64,000 bases of DNA from Limnephilus marmoratus (GCA_917880885.1 OU862915.1:35224676-35288675), one strand, 5' to 3'. Positions 1 to 10,046 are shown, numbered from the stretch's first letter. Translations and numbers: made by a program. The notes: generated by a model from the letters alone, not told the origin.

Positions 1-119
1 GTTGATTATTTATAAATGTTTATTATTATGTAAAAAAGATTTTTTATTTACCAGGGTGCTCCAGTACCCCTGGGTACTGTTACTTAAAGGCTATTATGGG
101 TACGGTTCTAGGGTTAAAA

Positions 120-226
120 TTGTTAAACTAACTATCCAACAAATAAGTCAGATCGCCAAACAACTCGTTCTTTGCACATATACCTTGCCTCATTCACATT
201 CATACATCTTCTCATATGCAGAGTGT
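120..226 (-). repeat. Decayed LINE 3' fragment
   Basis: The stretch around 150-225, with 'cgccaaacaactcg' and 'cattcacattcatacat', matches with many changes the better-preserved minus-strand LINE fragment at 47080-47150. It corresponds to the C-terminal end of a reverse-transcriptase ORF (the 'QDR-VWRSVL' region) read on the minus strand. It is too short and changed to code. The assignment rests on similarity inside the window. Confidence 0.4.
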
Positions 227-1254
227 TCGGGGTAAAGTGCACTAACTTCGTAAGGTGATTATTCTACTAAGGTGATGATAACTACATACAAGTAAAAAGG
301 ACAAATATTTTTTTTTCCAAATTACAACTTTTTATAGTAAAGGTTTGAATCTTATTACACATTACAATAAGATTAAAAAGAAAATGGTAGTTTTCGCCAA
401 CCTATATTTTTTAGTAAAAACCGTTGAATTGTTTGTATGGAAAAATTAATATTATTCTATGAAAAAATATTTATAAAAAAGTAAATTTCAAAATAATAAT
501 GAAGATATGAGTCGAGTTCAGACTAAGAAGAGACGAAAGAAGAACACGGTTAGTAATTCCTTAGAGCGATTTTATTATTACCGTGATAATCTACGTTTAC
601 GGTACCGTGACGGCAAAAAAGGCAATTAACAATTCGACTCTTATGGATATAATGCTGCAGCTCTTTCTTATACAATAAATAATGGTGAGACAAAAGATGA
701 AACACACACTATTCGTGAGACTGTTTCCTCCAAAGTACCACTTTTTTCCTTCATACCTTATTATTTCCAACAGAAATAAGTGTGCCGAAGAAAATTAAGT
801 GTGTCTTCAGAGACAGTATTTTTTAACAAAACCAGATCTTCGACAGTTTTAAAATCCAGGAATCTATTCCCTTTAGTCCCCTTATGTGTGGTGGGTTTGA
901 AGATGGGGGCGTTAATTTAACAAAACACAATTTCCTTCAGTTCCAAGCTTCGAATCGCAGAACAAAGCGACGCCCGCGTAAGGAGATTGAAAACTACAAT
1001 TTATGCCTATTGGTTGCTTTTGAGTATAGCAGTTTGTGAATACGAATATTATTTTCATGTATTTCTCTCACATCCACTCGAGCCATAGCTATCGAAATTT
1101 AGGTAGGTAGTTTTTATAAATTTATATGAATGTTTAGCGATTTAAAAATTTATTGATTTTTTAAAGACTTAAAAAAAAAAATTTATAAAAAAAAATTGGA
1201 TGAACATTGAAATCCAGATAGATTCTTTGGCTTGAAGCCGCTGTAATCAGTTCA
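227..1254. other. AT-rich stretch, nothing recognised
   Basis: No convincing coding region, inverted repeat or copy of another repeat in this window was seen here. There are A/T homopolymer runs near 300-480 and 1150-1195. It may be old, unrecognisable repeat DNA or intergenic sequence. Confidence 0.5.
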
Positions 1255-1257
1255 TGT

Positions 1258-1832
1258 TTTTACATTAGCATTTTTTATATTTCCCTCGGGGCCTATGTCA
1301 TCTTTGGGGATGCTGTGTGGAGGATGTTTTTAGGAAAAGGAAAGAGAGAAAGTCCTGGAAGGAAAGTGTTTGAGGATTCTGAGGGTCAATGTATCCAGGA
1401 GTGACGGACGTATACCCTCCCCACTGCAGTGGGAGGGTTCGTACGGGAGAGCTAGAGGGGTGAAAGGTCTCCATCAACCATTCTCTCTCGATCCGGCCCC
1501 TTCACGCGTAAGTGCCGCCAAGACCTAGACAAACCTTAACCCGTGAGCGTAGCGAACCCGGTCACTTGCGGTGATCCAAGGGAGGGGTGTCGGCTATCTA
1601 ATATATGGTTCCCGGGACGGCGGTGCACATATCCGCCTCCCAAATTAAAATAGCTTTAGCCGTATTTGGTGAGCAGATCTCAATAGCCAGGTACATCCTT
1701 ACCTTCGTCTACCCCATTTCCTTCCCCTCCCCACTACCTTCAGACTCACAACATACCACAATTGGGAATGCCATAGTCACGTTGGCTCCAGGCGGCTGGA
1801 AGCAGTTAGGACTCTTGTGCGAATTAAAAAAA
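1258..1832 (-). repeat. Family A/B modular repeat, long copy
   Basis: This is the longest composite copy of the commonest repeat in the window. On the minus strand it starts in module B (T-rich start, then 'cacaagagtcc...'; about 1641-1832). It continues into module A (from 'tttgggaggcgg' at about 1640) and ends with 'gcttaatg/agctcatgt' followed by an A-run at about 1258. Module A carries the palindrome-like 'ccctgagg...cctcaggg' and purine-rich blocks. The A-run suggests a SINE-like element, but module B also begins with a T-run, so a MITE-like element is not excluded. No protein is encoded. Confidence 0.7.
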
Positions 1833-1982
1833 AATATTAATCATTTATACTTCTAAGGTTATACATAATGTTAGGCGAGCTGAAATTCGTTAGTCCAGCA
1901 AAATGTTTGTTACAATATTCATAATGCGAACGACATGACGCAAAAGGAATTTAAAAAAAAATCATGAAAATGTATTGCTTAT

Positions 1983-2048
1983 AGTGGGAATTGAATCCCA
2001 TAACTTTCTAATCTTTAGTCAAGTATACAGGTGACTTTGCTATGGATA
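1983..2048 (-). repeat. tRNA-like sequence (SINE head or tRNA pseudogene)
   Basis: Read on the minus strand, this stretch contains a good internal RNA polymerase III B box, 'gggattcaattccc'. About 45-50 bases upstream is a weak A-box-like 'tagcaaagtca'. The overall length of about 66 bases fits a tRNA-derived SINE head. The arms do not all pair, so this is not a functional tRNA gene as far as I can judge by eye. Confidence 0.4.
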
Positions 2049-2369
2049 TCCGCCTGTATGACTGTAGTAAACAAAAACAAAGCACTCGTTTTGATAGATG
2101 ATTTACTAAGGGAAAACTGAAGCTTAGTAGGGAAAATCAGGAGGTAAATTATTAAAGGTTTACAGAATGGTCCGAAATAGATTGTAGGTTGGACGTTGGA
2201 GGAGGGGTACTTGAAATCTCTGAAATGACCATAATTTAAGTACAATTTTAAATTGAGGCCTTAAAGTTTGGTAATTTTTGAGTTTCTGCAAAACCTATAA
2301 AACCATACAAAATATAAAGTATGTACGAGATTTTTTAAATGTTTAGGTTAAATAAATTCCGAATGGTTG

Positions 2370-2480
2370 TCTTTCACCAGGACGATACTGAGAGTAATTT
2401 CTACTTTAGAATGTACCGGAGTGGTACCATTCAGAATCTTAAGTTTCTTTTTAATTTTTACTCCAGAACTCCATGACGCG
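2370..2480 (-). repeat. Family B-associated tail module
   Basis: This segment, with 'caccaggacgatac' followed by 'cattcagaatctt', matches the sequence that follows module B at 12850-12890 and, inverted, precedes it at 36400-36440. It is a third module (call it B2) that can replace module A behind B. Confidence 0.4.
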
Positions 2481-2571
2481 ACACAGAAGAACCCGAGGTA
2501 AGTTATTATCTTTAAAGCTTACGTCTTGGTTCTGGAAAGAAAACAGTTGGGTTAGAATCAGGTAGTCAATA

Positions 2572-3190
2572 TGACTGACGTATAAATCCATCCTTCCAAC
2601 TGCCGAAGTAAGGCGATATTCCAAGAGAGCCCTGTCAAAAGGTCTTCCTCAATCAGTGTCTCAGCTGACAAACCTCACCCTATGAACTCCTGCTAAGTCA
2701 CCAAACATAGCAAACCACTTGGCATGAATTATTGCAGGGATGTTGGTTATCCAATAAATCGTCGCCTTAGTTCATATTTGTCCAATAGACCATTAGAAAA
2801 TTTTAGACGAAGAGAAGGTTTTCTTTCATTATTTCAATGAAACATTTGACAGGTGTGAGATAAAGCCATTTCCGTAAAGGTAAAGGTTTCATTAGTTTAT
2901 TATTTTTCATACCATATTTTTAAGTTTAAAGTGGAGATTGAACAAAAACTAAAATGGTCTGTTGGACAAATAAGAACTGAGGCGACAAAATGTTTCCCAA
3001 GGCGGCAGGACCCATAGCAGTCTCCTAAATTGAAATGGCTTTAGCGGTGTTTGCTGACCAGATCTGAATAGTCAAGTACTTTCAACTCCTTCCCCTCCTC
3101 ACTACCTTCAACCTCACAACCTGGGGAAGCCATGGTTTTACTGGCCCCAGACGGTTGGGAGCAGATGGAACTCACATTAAAAAAAAACTT
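2572..3190 (-). repeat. Family A/B copy interrupted by a MITE
   Basis: Module A sequence on the minus strand is present at 2572-2760 and resumes at about 2987 ('gtttcccaaggcgg'). It then runs into module B (about 3030-3190), which ends at an A-run on the plus strand. The 226-bp gap between the two parts of A is a MITE with inverted ends. The family A copy must therefore be older than the MITE insertion. Confidence 0.65.
2761..2986. mobile_element. MITE with ~40-bp terminal inverted repeats
   Basis: The left end begins 'gtcgccttagttcatatttg' and the right end, reverse complemented, begins 'gtcgcctcagttcttatttg'. The match continues through 'tccaa-agaccatt', giving inverted repeats of about 40 bp with few mismatches. 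The interior is AT-rich and non-coding. It lies exactly in a break of a family A copy and is flanked on both sides by 'aaat'-like bases that may be the target duplication. The superfamily cannot be assigned from this alone. Confidence 0.75.
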
Positions 3191-3805
3191 CAGTATTACT
3201 TTTTTGTTTTACCTTAGTTAGTTCATTATTTAACAATATTAGAGACTTATAGAGTTTATTATTCTCTTGGTAAACAAGTACAAAGTACGGAGTCTAGAAA
3301 GTAATTATAATAGGTAAACTTTTATTTCTTAATTCACAAACAAGTTTCACACGTTACAAAATTTATCACCACCTGTGCTCTGAAGCAAGTTCGGGGAATT
3401 TCAGTGTCATTAGCTGCGCCATTATCGGATATACACAGGTAGTCACTACCCACTTGGAAGCGATTAACGCTTTTGGATGGAGATTTGTGTTTCAGAAAGG
3501 TATTTGGATAATCAGTTTTCATGTAATTATAACATACATAAAACACTTCTCGAGACTTTTGAAATTTGAGGCATACATTATTTTTAAGGATTCACGTGGA
3601 ACTTTAAGTTCTAAGTAAAGTAATATTGTTCTTTGTTATTTGTTTGCTTTATTTGACCTTTGTTCTTTTGTCTTTGAAACGTATTCATTTTCATTTATGA
3701 TTTTTCCTATAATGTGTTCTTTCTGTCACTATTTTCTGTTTCATCTCCCGGCTTGCCGAACTAATATACCCATGGTCATGGCGGACGGGAGAGCTGTCTT
3801 GTTTG
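3191..3805. other. AT-rich stretch, nothing recognised
   Basis: Small open frames occur on both strands, but none shows a recognisable motif or codon pattern. No repeat of this window maps here. Confidence 0.5.
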
Positions 3806-3807
3806 TT

Positions 3808-4028
3808 AAATCGCTCTTTCCCGTACAATTAGCACATTTTTCTCCCAATGTATGACCCGTCGATTTACAAAGCGAGCCGCTCTACTCGCTTCCAAATCAA
3901 AGTGTGCGGAACCGGAAAAAGCCCTCTCGCGCCTCGCATAGACACCAAAATCCAGAGAGTGTCGCCAACATTATCGTTTTTTTTTAAGTACTTGACGGAA
4001 TAATAAATTTTTAAGAATTGCTTCATAA
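3808..4028 (+). repeat. 221-bp direct repeat, copy 1
   Basis: This stretch, beginning 'aaatcgctctttcccgtac', recurs nearly unchanged at 4291-4511 in the same orientation, 483 bp away. The two copies differ at only a handful of positions, so the duplication is fairly recent. The element type is not recognised; a short LTR pair or a segmental tandem duplication are both possible. Confidence 0.75.
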
Positions 4029-4290
4029 CAATACCCCCCTTTCCTCGAAAATGTTTGCCCTCAAACAATATTGATAAACACCCATATAAACCTATACTGG
4101 CTAGACTGGTCCCGAGGAGTAACAAAAACAAACATTCCACCATTATAAATGAGCATCATAATTTGGAAAACAAAACTTATTTATTATCGGATAACAAAAC
4201 TTACGAAGAATGGGTGAGCCGCAGCTCCAATCGCACCCATCGAGCATGTAGCCGGATGGTTGAGCCTACCATGCAGCCATTCTCGAACTT

Positions 4291-4511
4291 AAATCGCTCT
4301 TTCCCGTACAATTAGCACATTTTTCTCCCAATGTGTGACCCGTCGATTTACAAAGCGAGCCGCTCTACTCGCTTCCAAATCAAAGTGTGTGGAACCGGAA
4401 AAAGCCCTCTCGCGCCTCGCATAGACTCCAAAATCCAGAGAGTGTGGCCAACATTATCATTTTTTTAAAGTACTTGACGAAATAATAATTTTTTAAGAAC
4501 TGCTTCATAAT
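4291..4511 (+). repeat. 221-bp direct repeat, copy 2
   Basis: This is the second copy of the repeat at 3808-4028. The 262 bp between them are unique in this window and hold no clear reading frame. The copy does not begin and end with TG...CA, which argues against ordinary LTRs. Confidence 0.75.
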
Positions 4512-4845
4512 ATGTTGTTAAATGGAATTCCGTCAAATATCAATATATTTAACTTAAATGAAGCACAATTTAGACGGCAAGCTTTGTTGCTATTAGTTTA
4601 AATCTGCTTATCTAATCCTAAATATTTTATTCCTTTTGAAAACGCATTGAAACATTTATTTTGTAATGTTTTAAAATATTAAAAAAAAATAAATTGAATT
4701 GAATTCAAGTATTTTTAGGAAATGTCATTTGTTAGCTTTCTTTTGTCTTTGTTATTTTATCTTTGTTATGAATTAATTTGTCCTATGTTATGTGTTTTTA
4801 GTCATTATTTCCAAGCAGAAACTGTTATTTGTTTGATAAGTTTTA
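4512..4845. other. AT-rich stretch, possible retroelement tail
   Basis: The run 'attaaaaaaaaataaattgaattgaattc' near 4680-4705 looks like the A-rich tail of a retroelement. Otherwise I see nothing here. Confidence 0.3.
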
Positions 4846-4926
4846 AGATTTTCACGGCCAAAAGCATTTTCGTTATATGTTTTTGGGGTGTTGTGCCGTG
4901 TTGCGCTACCTCCTTCTTTAGCCAAC

Positions 4927-4958
4927 GTTTCGGACATCGTTGCAGTGTCCATCATCAG
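4927..4958 (-). ncRNA. Hammerhead ribozyme-like core
   Basis: On the minus strand the conserved box CTGATGA is followed by a helix (GGACA pairing with TGTCC around a 9-base loop) and then the second conserved box GAAAC. These are the order and spacing of stem II in a hammerhead ribozyme. Penelope-like elements are known to carry such motifs in their terminal regions. I did not find a convincing stem III hairpin and cleavage site, so activity, perhaps only as a dimer, is uncertain. Confidence 0.6.
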
Positions 4959-5041
4959 GGCAGATCCGGTAGATGTGTAATTTTAGTCGTGAAGTGTGTG
5001 CTTATTTACTTCGAAGCGATACCGTGTCGCCAGCAGCACTG

Positions 5042-5445
5042 ACTTTCACCAGTACAATACTCGTGACAAGCAGTGGCGTCATCGCCGCGGAACGGAATAG
5101 AAAGTTCATTAAAACGTGGTATTTATGCTAGCCAGGGGAAAGTCCGTTTGCGAGATGCCGACGGAAGTGGCTCCATCTCTTAATGAAATCTAAAATTAGA
5201 AATCACAATGGTAAGAATTTAAGAAAAAATAAAATAAAATAAAAATTACAATTGTTAACTTTCACCAGTACAAAATAATCGTGACAAGCAGTGGCGTCGT
5301 CGCCGCGGAACGGAATAGAAAGTTCATTAAAACGTGGTATTTATGCTAGTCAGGGGCAAGTCCGTTTGCGAGATGCCGACCGAAGTGGCTCCATCTCTTA
5401 ATGAATTCTAAAATTAGAAATCACAATGGTAAGAATTTAAGAAAT
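5042..5445 (-). repeat. Tandem duplication in Penelope 3' region
   Basis: A unit starting 'actttcaccagtacaa' at 5042 is repeated from 5258, a 216-bp period. The copies share 'gtggcgtc-tcgccgcggaac' and 'gagatgccgac', with few differences. It lies between the GIY-YIG reading frame and the hammerhead-like end. The tandem arrangement fits the repeated terminal segments typical of Penelope-like elements, but could also be a local duplication. Confidence 0.7.
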
Positions 5446-5446
5446 A

Positions 5447-5672
5447 GAATTACAATGGTTAAAGCCAATTTAGTCAATATAAATCAAAATGGTTTACCAC
5501 GAGCTCGCGTTACTATATACTTAGACATGGTTTTTTTGCTCTATTAATATTAAATGAATTTTACTAGAATTAGAATTACACTGGTTAAAGCGAATTTAGT
5601 CAATATAAAGTTATAACACAAAAAAAAAAAAATGGTTTACCACGAGCTGGCCTTACTGTATACTTAGACATG
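5447..5672 (-). repeat. Second tandem duplication, Penelope 3' region
   Basis: The sequence around 'aatttagtcaatataaa' and 'ggtttaccacgagct' occurs at 5450-5530 and again at 5575-5672, about 126 bp apart. The second copy abuts the end of the GIY-YIG frame. This suggests that the last part of the coding region and its trailer were copied once. Confidence 0.6.
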
Positions 5673-6302
5673 TTTTTTGCGTTTAGCTTTGGTGTAGCCG
5701 TCAATCACCGGATACCAAGAGCTATTGAGCTTAGCTCCGTCGTCTCTATTAATATTAACAGGATTTTTGTAGATTTCAATTGCCTCCGTAATTAGGCGTG
5801 CTCTATAAGTTTTAGGTCTTCCCAAGACCTCAGGAACAAATCCAAAGTAATGGCCGGTTTCGATTAAGTGCTCAGCGATTGCCGATTTATCAGGGTGGCC
5901 GAGTTTGCAAGCACGAAAGTGTTCTGCTATCCTTTTGGAGATCGTCCTCTCTGTTTGGCCTACATAAACCTTGTCACATCCGGAACAGCTGAGTTTATAC
6001 ACTCCATCTGCTTCCAGAGGAAACTTAGTCTTTGCAGACCTCAGTAGGTCTTGAATTTTAGTTGTGGCACCGAAGACAGTCTTGATGCTATCTTTTCTCA
6101 ACAGCCTGGCGATTCTGTCTGTCACATTGTGAACGTAAGGCAGGAAAGCGCAGCCTTTTAACTCTTGTTTAGCTCTGTCTTCATTTGGTGTAGATTTGGC
6201 TCTTATGATTTGCCTTGTCTGACTAGCTGGATAACCGTTGCGTTCCAGTGCATCGGTCAGCTTTGTAAGTTCTACTCCAATTTTAGTTTCTTCACATTTA
6301 AT
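5664..6302 (-). pseudogene. Penelope ORF C-terminus with GIY-YIG endonuclease
   Basis: This frame is open for about 212 codons and ends at a stop at 5664. It has no start of its own because the element is truncated at about 6302. The first ~60 codons ('ALERNGYPASQTRQII' and 'GCAFLPYVHNVTDRI') match the region that follows the reverse transcriptase in Penelope-like elements. Next comes the GIY-YIG domain: GVY (the GIY motif), CSGCDKVYVGQTER (YVG as the YIG motif, with a Cys pair before it), an Arg in ISKRIAEHF, the His of AEHLIETGH, a Glu in ITEAIEIYK, and the Asn of NPVNINRD. These are the residues expected in an active nuclease, which nicks target DNA during insertion. The domain looks intact, but without the polymerase this copy cannot move by itself. 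It is flanked by decayed copies of its own trailer. Confidence 0.85.
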
Positions 6303-6350
6303 ATGTCATCAGAGATGCTGTATGGAGGATCTTTTTAAGGCGAGGAAGAA
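6302..6350 (-). repeat. Family A fragment at Penelope junction
   Basis: 'tgtcatcagagatgctgtatggagg' is module A sequence in minus orientation, joined directly to the truncated Penelope ORF. The remaining part to 6540 is AT-rich and unrecognised. Confidence 0.5.
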
Positions 6351-6540
6351 ATGAACATTGGTCTTGAAGAGACCCACGTTGTAGGAACGAGAAAATACAG
6401 AGGCAATAAACAATAATTATAATTTAATATTTTCCTAAGAATAACACCGCAAAAAAACATTTGTAATGAAAAAAAAAACCTTTTTTCAATTGAATAATTT
6501 ATTTTTTGGTGCGAAAATGGACCAAATTGGAGTAATTTCA

Positions 6541-7012
6541 ATTTGGAAAGCGGGTATGGGTACCGCCGCTCCGGGAACCCATTTATTTGAAAATTAACTA
6601 CTCTGCGATAGGTCACCCAAAGTGGCTCGCTACTTTGGTGACTTAACAGGGGTGTCCGGGCTCATGGGGTGAGTTAGTCTAACTCTTGGCGGCAAAAGCT
6701 TTTCCCCTCCTTCTGCGTGGCGGGCCGGATCGGAAGAGACTGGTTAAAAGAGACCTTTTAAACTCGCCAGCGGTACTCTTCCGACACATCGTCTTGTGAT
6801 GCAGTAGGAGGGATGGATCCATGCGTTCGTCACTCCTGGACAAATTGAACACCGGATACCTATCCACCCCTCGTACCATTGTCCTTTCCAGAAATTTCTC
6901 TACTTCCTCTCCCTAAAAAGACCTTACAAACATTATTCCGAAGATCACATAGGCCCTGGGGGGTATTATTTACCTCGGGGCTTATGTGTGGAGCTAATTG
7001 AAAAAAATATAT
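6541..7012 (+). repeat. Family A copy, near full length
   Basis: The copy starts at 'atttggaaagcgggtatggg', passes through 'gggaacccattta', 'ggtgacttaacagggg' and 'cgtcactcctggac', and ends at 'ggagctaattg' followed by an A-run. It is one of the best plus-strand references for the module A consensus, about 470 bp. It does not code for a protein. Confidence 0.75.
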
Positions 7013-7119
7013 TTTCTCTCAGTCTCGTGCGAACATTTTTGATAGACTTGTGTACCTTGTCAGTGTTTGTCATTCAGCTGAATTTGTTGAGTTTGATTGA
7101 GTTTGTGATTGCACCAGAC

Positions 7120-7310
7120 CTGTCGTTTCTTCAAACCTTTCAAAGACAGTAGGGTACCAAGGATTGTTGATAGTTGACCCATTGTCCCAATCAATGTTTA
7201 ATCGGGTGCTTACAGATTTCAATTGCCCTTGTGATTAGCGAAGTTTAATGGGTTTAGGGCATTCTTAGTGATCCAAGGGCCATGATTTAATGCTGAATTG
7301 TGAAAAGTAT
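7120..7310 (-). pseudogene. Decayed GIY-YIG fragment of a second Penelope copy
   Basis: The blocks 'ggtaccaaggattgttga' and 'acagatttcaattgcc' align with 5710-5860 of the better copy ('ggataccaagagctattga' and 'gtagatttcaattgcc'). It represents the last ~60 codons of the endonuclease domain on the minus strand, with several indels. It is a dead fragment, more diverged than the copy at 5664-6302. Confidence 0.6.
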
Positions 7311-7430
7311 TATCAACACGGTGTAACTACCACCCATAAAAAAACGGGCAATAATAATAGGCAATTTTTATTTACACTATTTTAACAGTCGTAGAATTTA
7401 GTTAATATATATATTTTACTTTATATTATA

Positions 7431-8050
7431 CTAGCCGAACCGGCCACACGTTTTTTTTTTTACATGAGCTCCACACAGGAGGCCCTGAGGAAAATAATTT
7501 CCCTCAGGGCCTATGTCATCTTTGAGGATGCTGTGTCGAGGGTTTTTTGGGGGAAAGGAAGGAGAGGAGAGTTCTGGGAAGGAAAAGGGTTTAAGGGGTG
7601 GGTAGGAATCTGGGGTTCAGTATGTCCTGGTCATCCACCTCCAAGACCTAGACAAACCTCACCCCATGAACCCGGGCACCTCTGCTAAATCACCAAACTT
7701 AGCGAACCACTTGGGGTGACCTATGGCAGAGGTGTTGGTTATCCAATAAAGGTTCCCGGGGCGGCGGTAACCATTCCCGCCTCCCAAATTGTAACTCCCA
7801 CACGTTGCTGTGGCTAACGAAATACAACGCCATTACCCAACCTTTATAAAATTCACACCACCTGCTAACCGGCTGCCCGCTGCCCGCTGCCCGCTGCCTG
7901 AATTGAATATTTAAATTTCTCGGCTTTTCTCTACTATAATAAGCATGTATTATGCATATAAACCTTCCTCTTGAAGCTAATAGTGAAAACCGCATGAAAA
8001 TCCGTTGCGTAGTTTAAAAGATCAATGATCAATTTTGAGCGACTTCATTT
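7431..8050 (-). mobile_element. Helitron fragment split by family A
   Basis: On the minus strand the element ends in a hairpin ('gccacagcaacgtgtggc' when the insert is removed) followed by a C/G-rich stretch and CTAG at 7431-7434, the terminal signature of Helitrons. The same sequence, unsplit and inverted, occurs at 24338-24601. A 347-bp family A copy is inserted within the hairpin. The 5' end of the element is not clearly defined. There is no Rep/helicase frame, so it is non-autonomous. Confidence 0.65.
7451..7797 (-). repeat. Family A insertion with 7-bp target duplication
   Basis: The insertion lies between two copies of 'ccacacg' (7444-7450 and 7798-7804), which is a single sequence in the related Helitron at 24338-24601. 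On the minus strand it starts 'agttacaatttgggagg' and ends 'gagctcatgt' plus an A-run. The empty-site comparison makes the boundaries of module A firm here, and shows that A can insert without module B. Confidence 0.8.
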
Positions 8051-8434
8051 TATACTATGTAATGATGACAGAAAATATCTACTCGTATTCTGCTCTGCTT
8101 CGGACATTTTAACAATTTTAATAGGAGTATCCAAATGTTATTATTATATTACTCGGTGTTGCGTATAAGTAGCCCTCAAAAAAGGGGCTTTATGCTCTCA
8201 GAAATAAAACAAATAATCAATTATGTAAGCGGCGTTTTCACCTCAGACATTATGGTCAAGAATTGCCTAAACGTATAATGAAAACGTGCACTTACCTGAA
8301 GGAGATGCCTTTCTGCAGTAGTGTAGGCTACTTTAATATGTAATATAGGCGGACAGATTATTCATCCACCAGGTGGGGGATTTCATCAAAAACTCCATAG
8401 TTTTAATGATATTTTTTTCCTGTACACTCTTATT

Positions 8435-8702
8435 AATTTGGGAGGCAAGTATGGATTCCGCCCCCTCGGGTATATTTGGTGATTTAGCAGGGTTGCCCGA
8501 GTTCATGGGGTGAGGTTTGTCCGGGTATTGGCAGAGGATGCATCTGCCCACCAGCCGCATGCCAGGTTGGATCGGGAGAGACTGGTTGACCGAGCTTTGA
8601 CCTCTCTAGCAGGACTTTAAAAGACCCTCCCACACCATGCCCATAGATGACGTAGGCCCTGAGGGGAATTATTTTTTCTAGGATGCCTGTGTAAAGCTAA
8701 TA
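8435..8702 (+). repeat. Family A copy, internally deleted
   Basis: This begins 'taatttgggaggcaag', lacks the 'ccatttattggataacc' segment and part of the middle, and ends 'tgtgtaaagctaataataa'. It is a diverged plus-strand copy. Confidence 0.7.
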
Positions 8703-8779
8703 ATAATAATTGGTTAATTTGTAGAACGCCGTTTTTGTGAAAAATCACCTCAAGGGCGCTATACAATTTATTATGATGA

Positions 8780-9132
8780 ATCATAATAATAATCATCCCA
8801 AAATCTCAGACCCAACGGACTAATAATAATTAAAGTTTTTTTTCCTGTATTTATGAAGACTCATTATCTAATTTAACATTAATTTTAAAAATAATGAGGA
8901 ACCCTGCCCTAAACTGACAAAAAAGTGGTTAATAAATGAAAAACACATTTATCTAGCCTAAATCTTTTATTATGTATTAATATTGTAAATTAAGCTAATT
9001 GTGTTATTTAATAATATTATACGGTAGAACCTACAGACAAGCTGATCTGTTACAGCTTTGTGGGACTACCCATATCTTTATATTGTATTAGATGTAATTA
9101 TATTGAAATTTAATAAATAAAAAAAAAATAAA
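8780..9132 (+). repeat. Probable LINE 3' tail
   Basis: The segment 9023-9070 folds into a two-part stem: GGTAG with CTACC outside, and ACAAGCTG with CAGCTTTGT inside. It is followed by 'gaaatttaataaataaaaaaa', an A-rich tail at 9105-9160. Stem-loops just before an A-rich tail are typical of non-LTR retrotransposon 3' ends. No coding sequence is recognisable before it. Confidence 0.45.
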
Positions 9133-9323
9133 AAAATAATATAAAAAAAAAATGATGCCTACTACTTTTTTATTTTTATAATAAGAAATTAATTAAATAT
9201 TTTTTTCCAGTATTTATGAAGACCTATTATCTAATAATACTACTCCTTTTTTATTTATTTTCTTCTGATTTTTTTAATCTTTACTCTATTTTATAAATAC
9301 CTATGTTTTAATGTATATACTTA

Positions 9324-9675
9324 CACTCTATATAGGACGTGTGGGATTGCACTCACCTCCCCACATTCTGGAATAAAGACCACTATTATTATTATTATTA
9401 TTAAGAATCCTTAGGTTCCATCTAATTTTTCTATTTACAAAACAGAAACTTACTTATCTGGTAGGTCACTTCCGATAAACACACTTTAATTATATATTAA
9501 TTAAACTTACTCTATAAAGGACGTGTGGGATCGCACTCACCTCCCCACATTCTGGAATAAAGACCACTATTATTATTATTATAAAGAATCCTTAGGTTCC
9601 ATCTAATTTTTCTATTTACAAAACAGAAACATACTTATCTGGTAGGTCACTTCCGAAAAACACACTTTAATTAGA
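9324..9675 (+). repeat. Tandem duplication of a retroelement tail
   Basis: Two copies, starting 'actctatataggacgtgtgg' at 9324 and 'actctataaaggacgtgtgg' at 9509, are repeated with a 185-bp period. Each includes a 'gtgtggg...ccccaca' stem, 'ggaataaagaccac', a (TTA)n run and 'ccttaggttccatctaat'. The AATAAA followed by (ATT)n looks like the 3' end of a LINE. The copies are nearly identical. Confidence 0.75.
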
Positions 9676-10015
9676 AATTAAAAAAAAAGAACTTTAATAA
9701 TGGATACAAGACATATTCGCGGAAAGACTTTTTTCTAAGCCATTCAGAATTAAATATTATTATAAACAGTAAAACTGTAAAATTCAGAATAAAATATTAT
9801 TATAAACAGTTTTACATTTTAGAGATTAGAAAGAGTGTAAATGCAAATTTAAATATTATTAATAATCAAAAATTGTTTTTAAATGACCCATTATTAAATC
9901 TATTCGCCTTTTAAAATTTTTAATTGTTCTGTATTGCCCCTCGTCCCTTAAACATTATTTTCTTTCTAATTTTATTATTGTTTATGTGGATTATTTTTCT
10001 CTATTACCTATATAT
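9676..10015. other. AT-rich stretch, nothing recognised
   Basis: There is a short repeat of 'aaatattattataaacagt' at about 9752-9810. Nothing else was seen. Confidence 0.5.
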
Positions 10016-10046
10016 GTCTATTTTTAAAATTAGTTCTGTCAAAATC

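Larger units (their letters stand above)
4845..6302 (-). mobile_element. Penelope-like retroelement, 5'-truncated
   Basis: On the minus strand this has, in order, the C-terminal part of a Penelope ORF with a GIY-YIG endonuclease (6302-5664), a 3' region with internal tandem duplications (5680-5040), and a terminal segment with a hammerhead-like core (4958-4927). Upstream it is cut abruptly at about 6302, where family A sequence begins, so the reverse transcriptase is missing. The terminal segment recurs at 11586-11920, 31699-31857 and 58055-58170, and weakly at 63845-63890. This shows a small Penelope family active in this genome. Confidence 0.8.

Noticed and set aside
3865..4315. 92- and 86-codon frames in the 221-bp repeat region
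   Set aside because: No motif, opposite strands overlap, and they straddle repeat boundaries.
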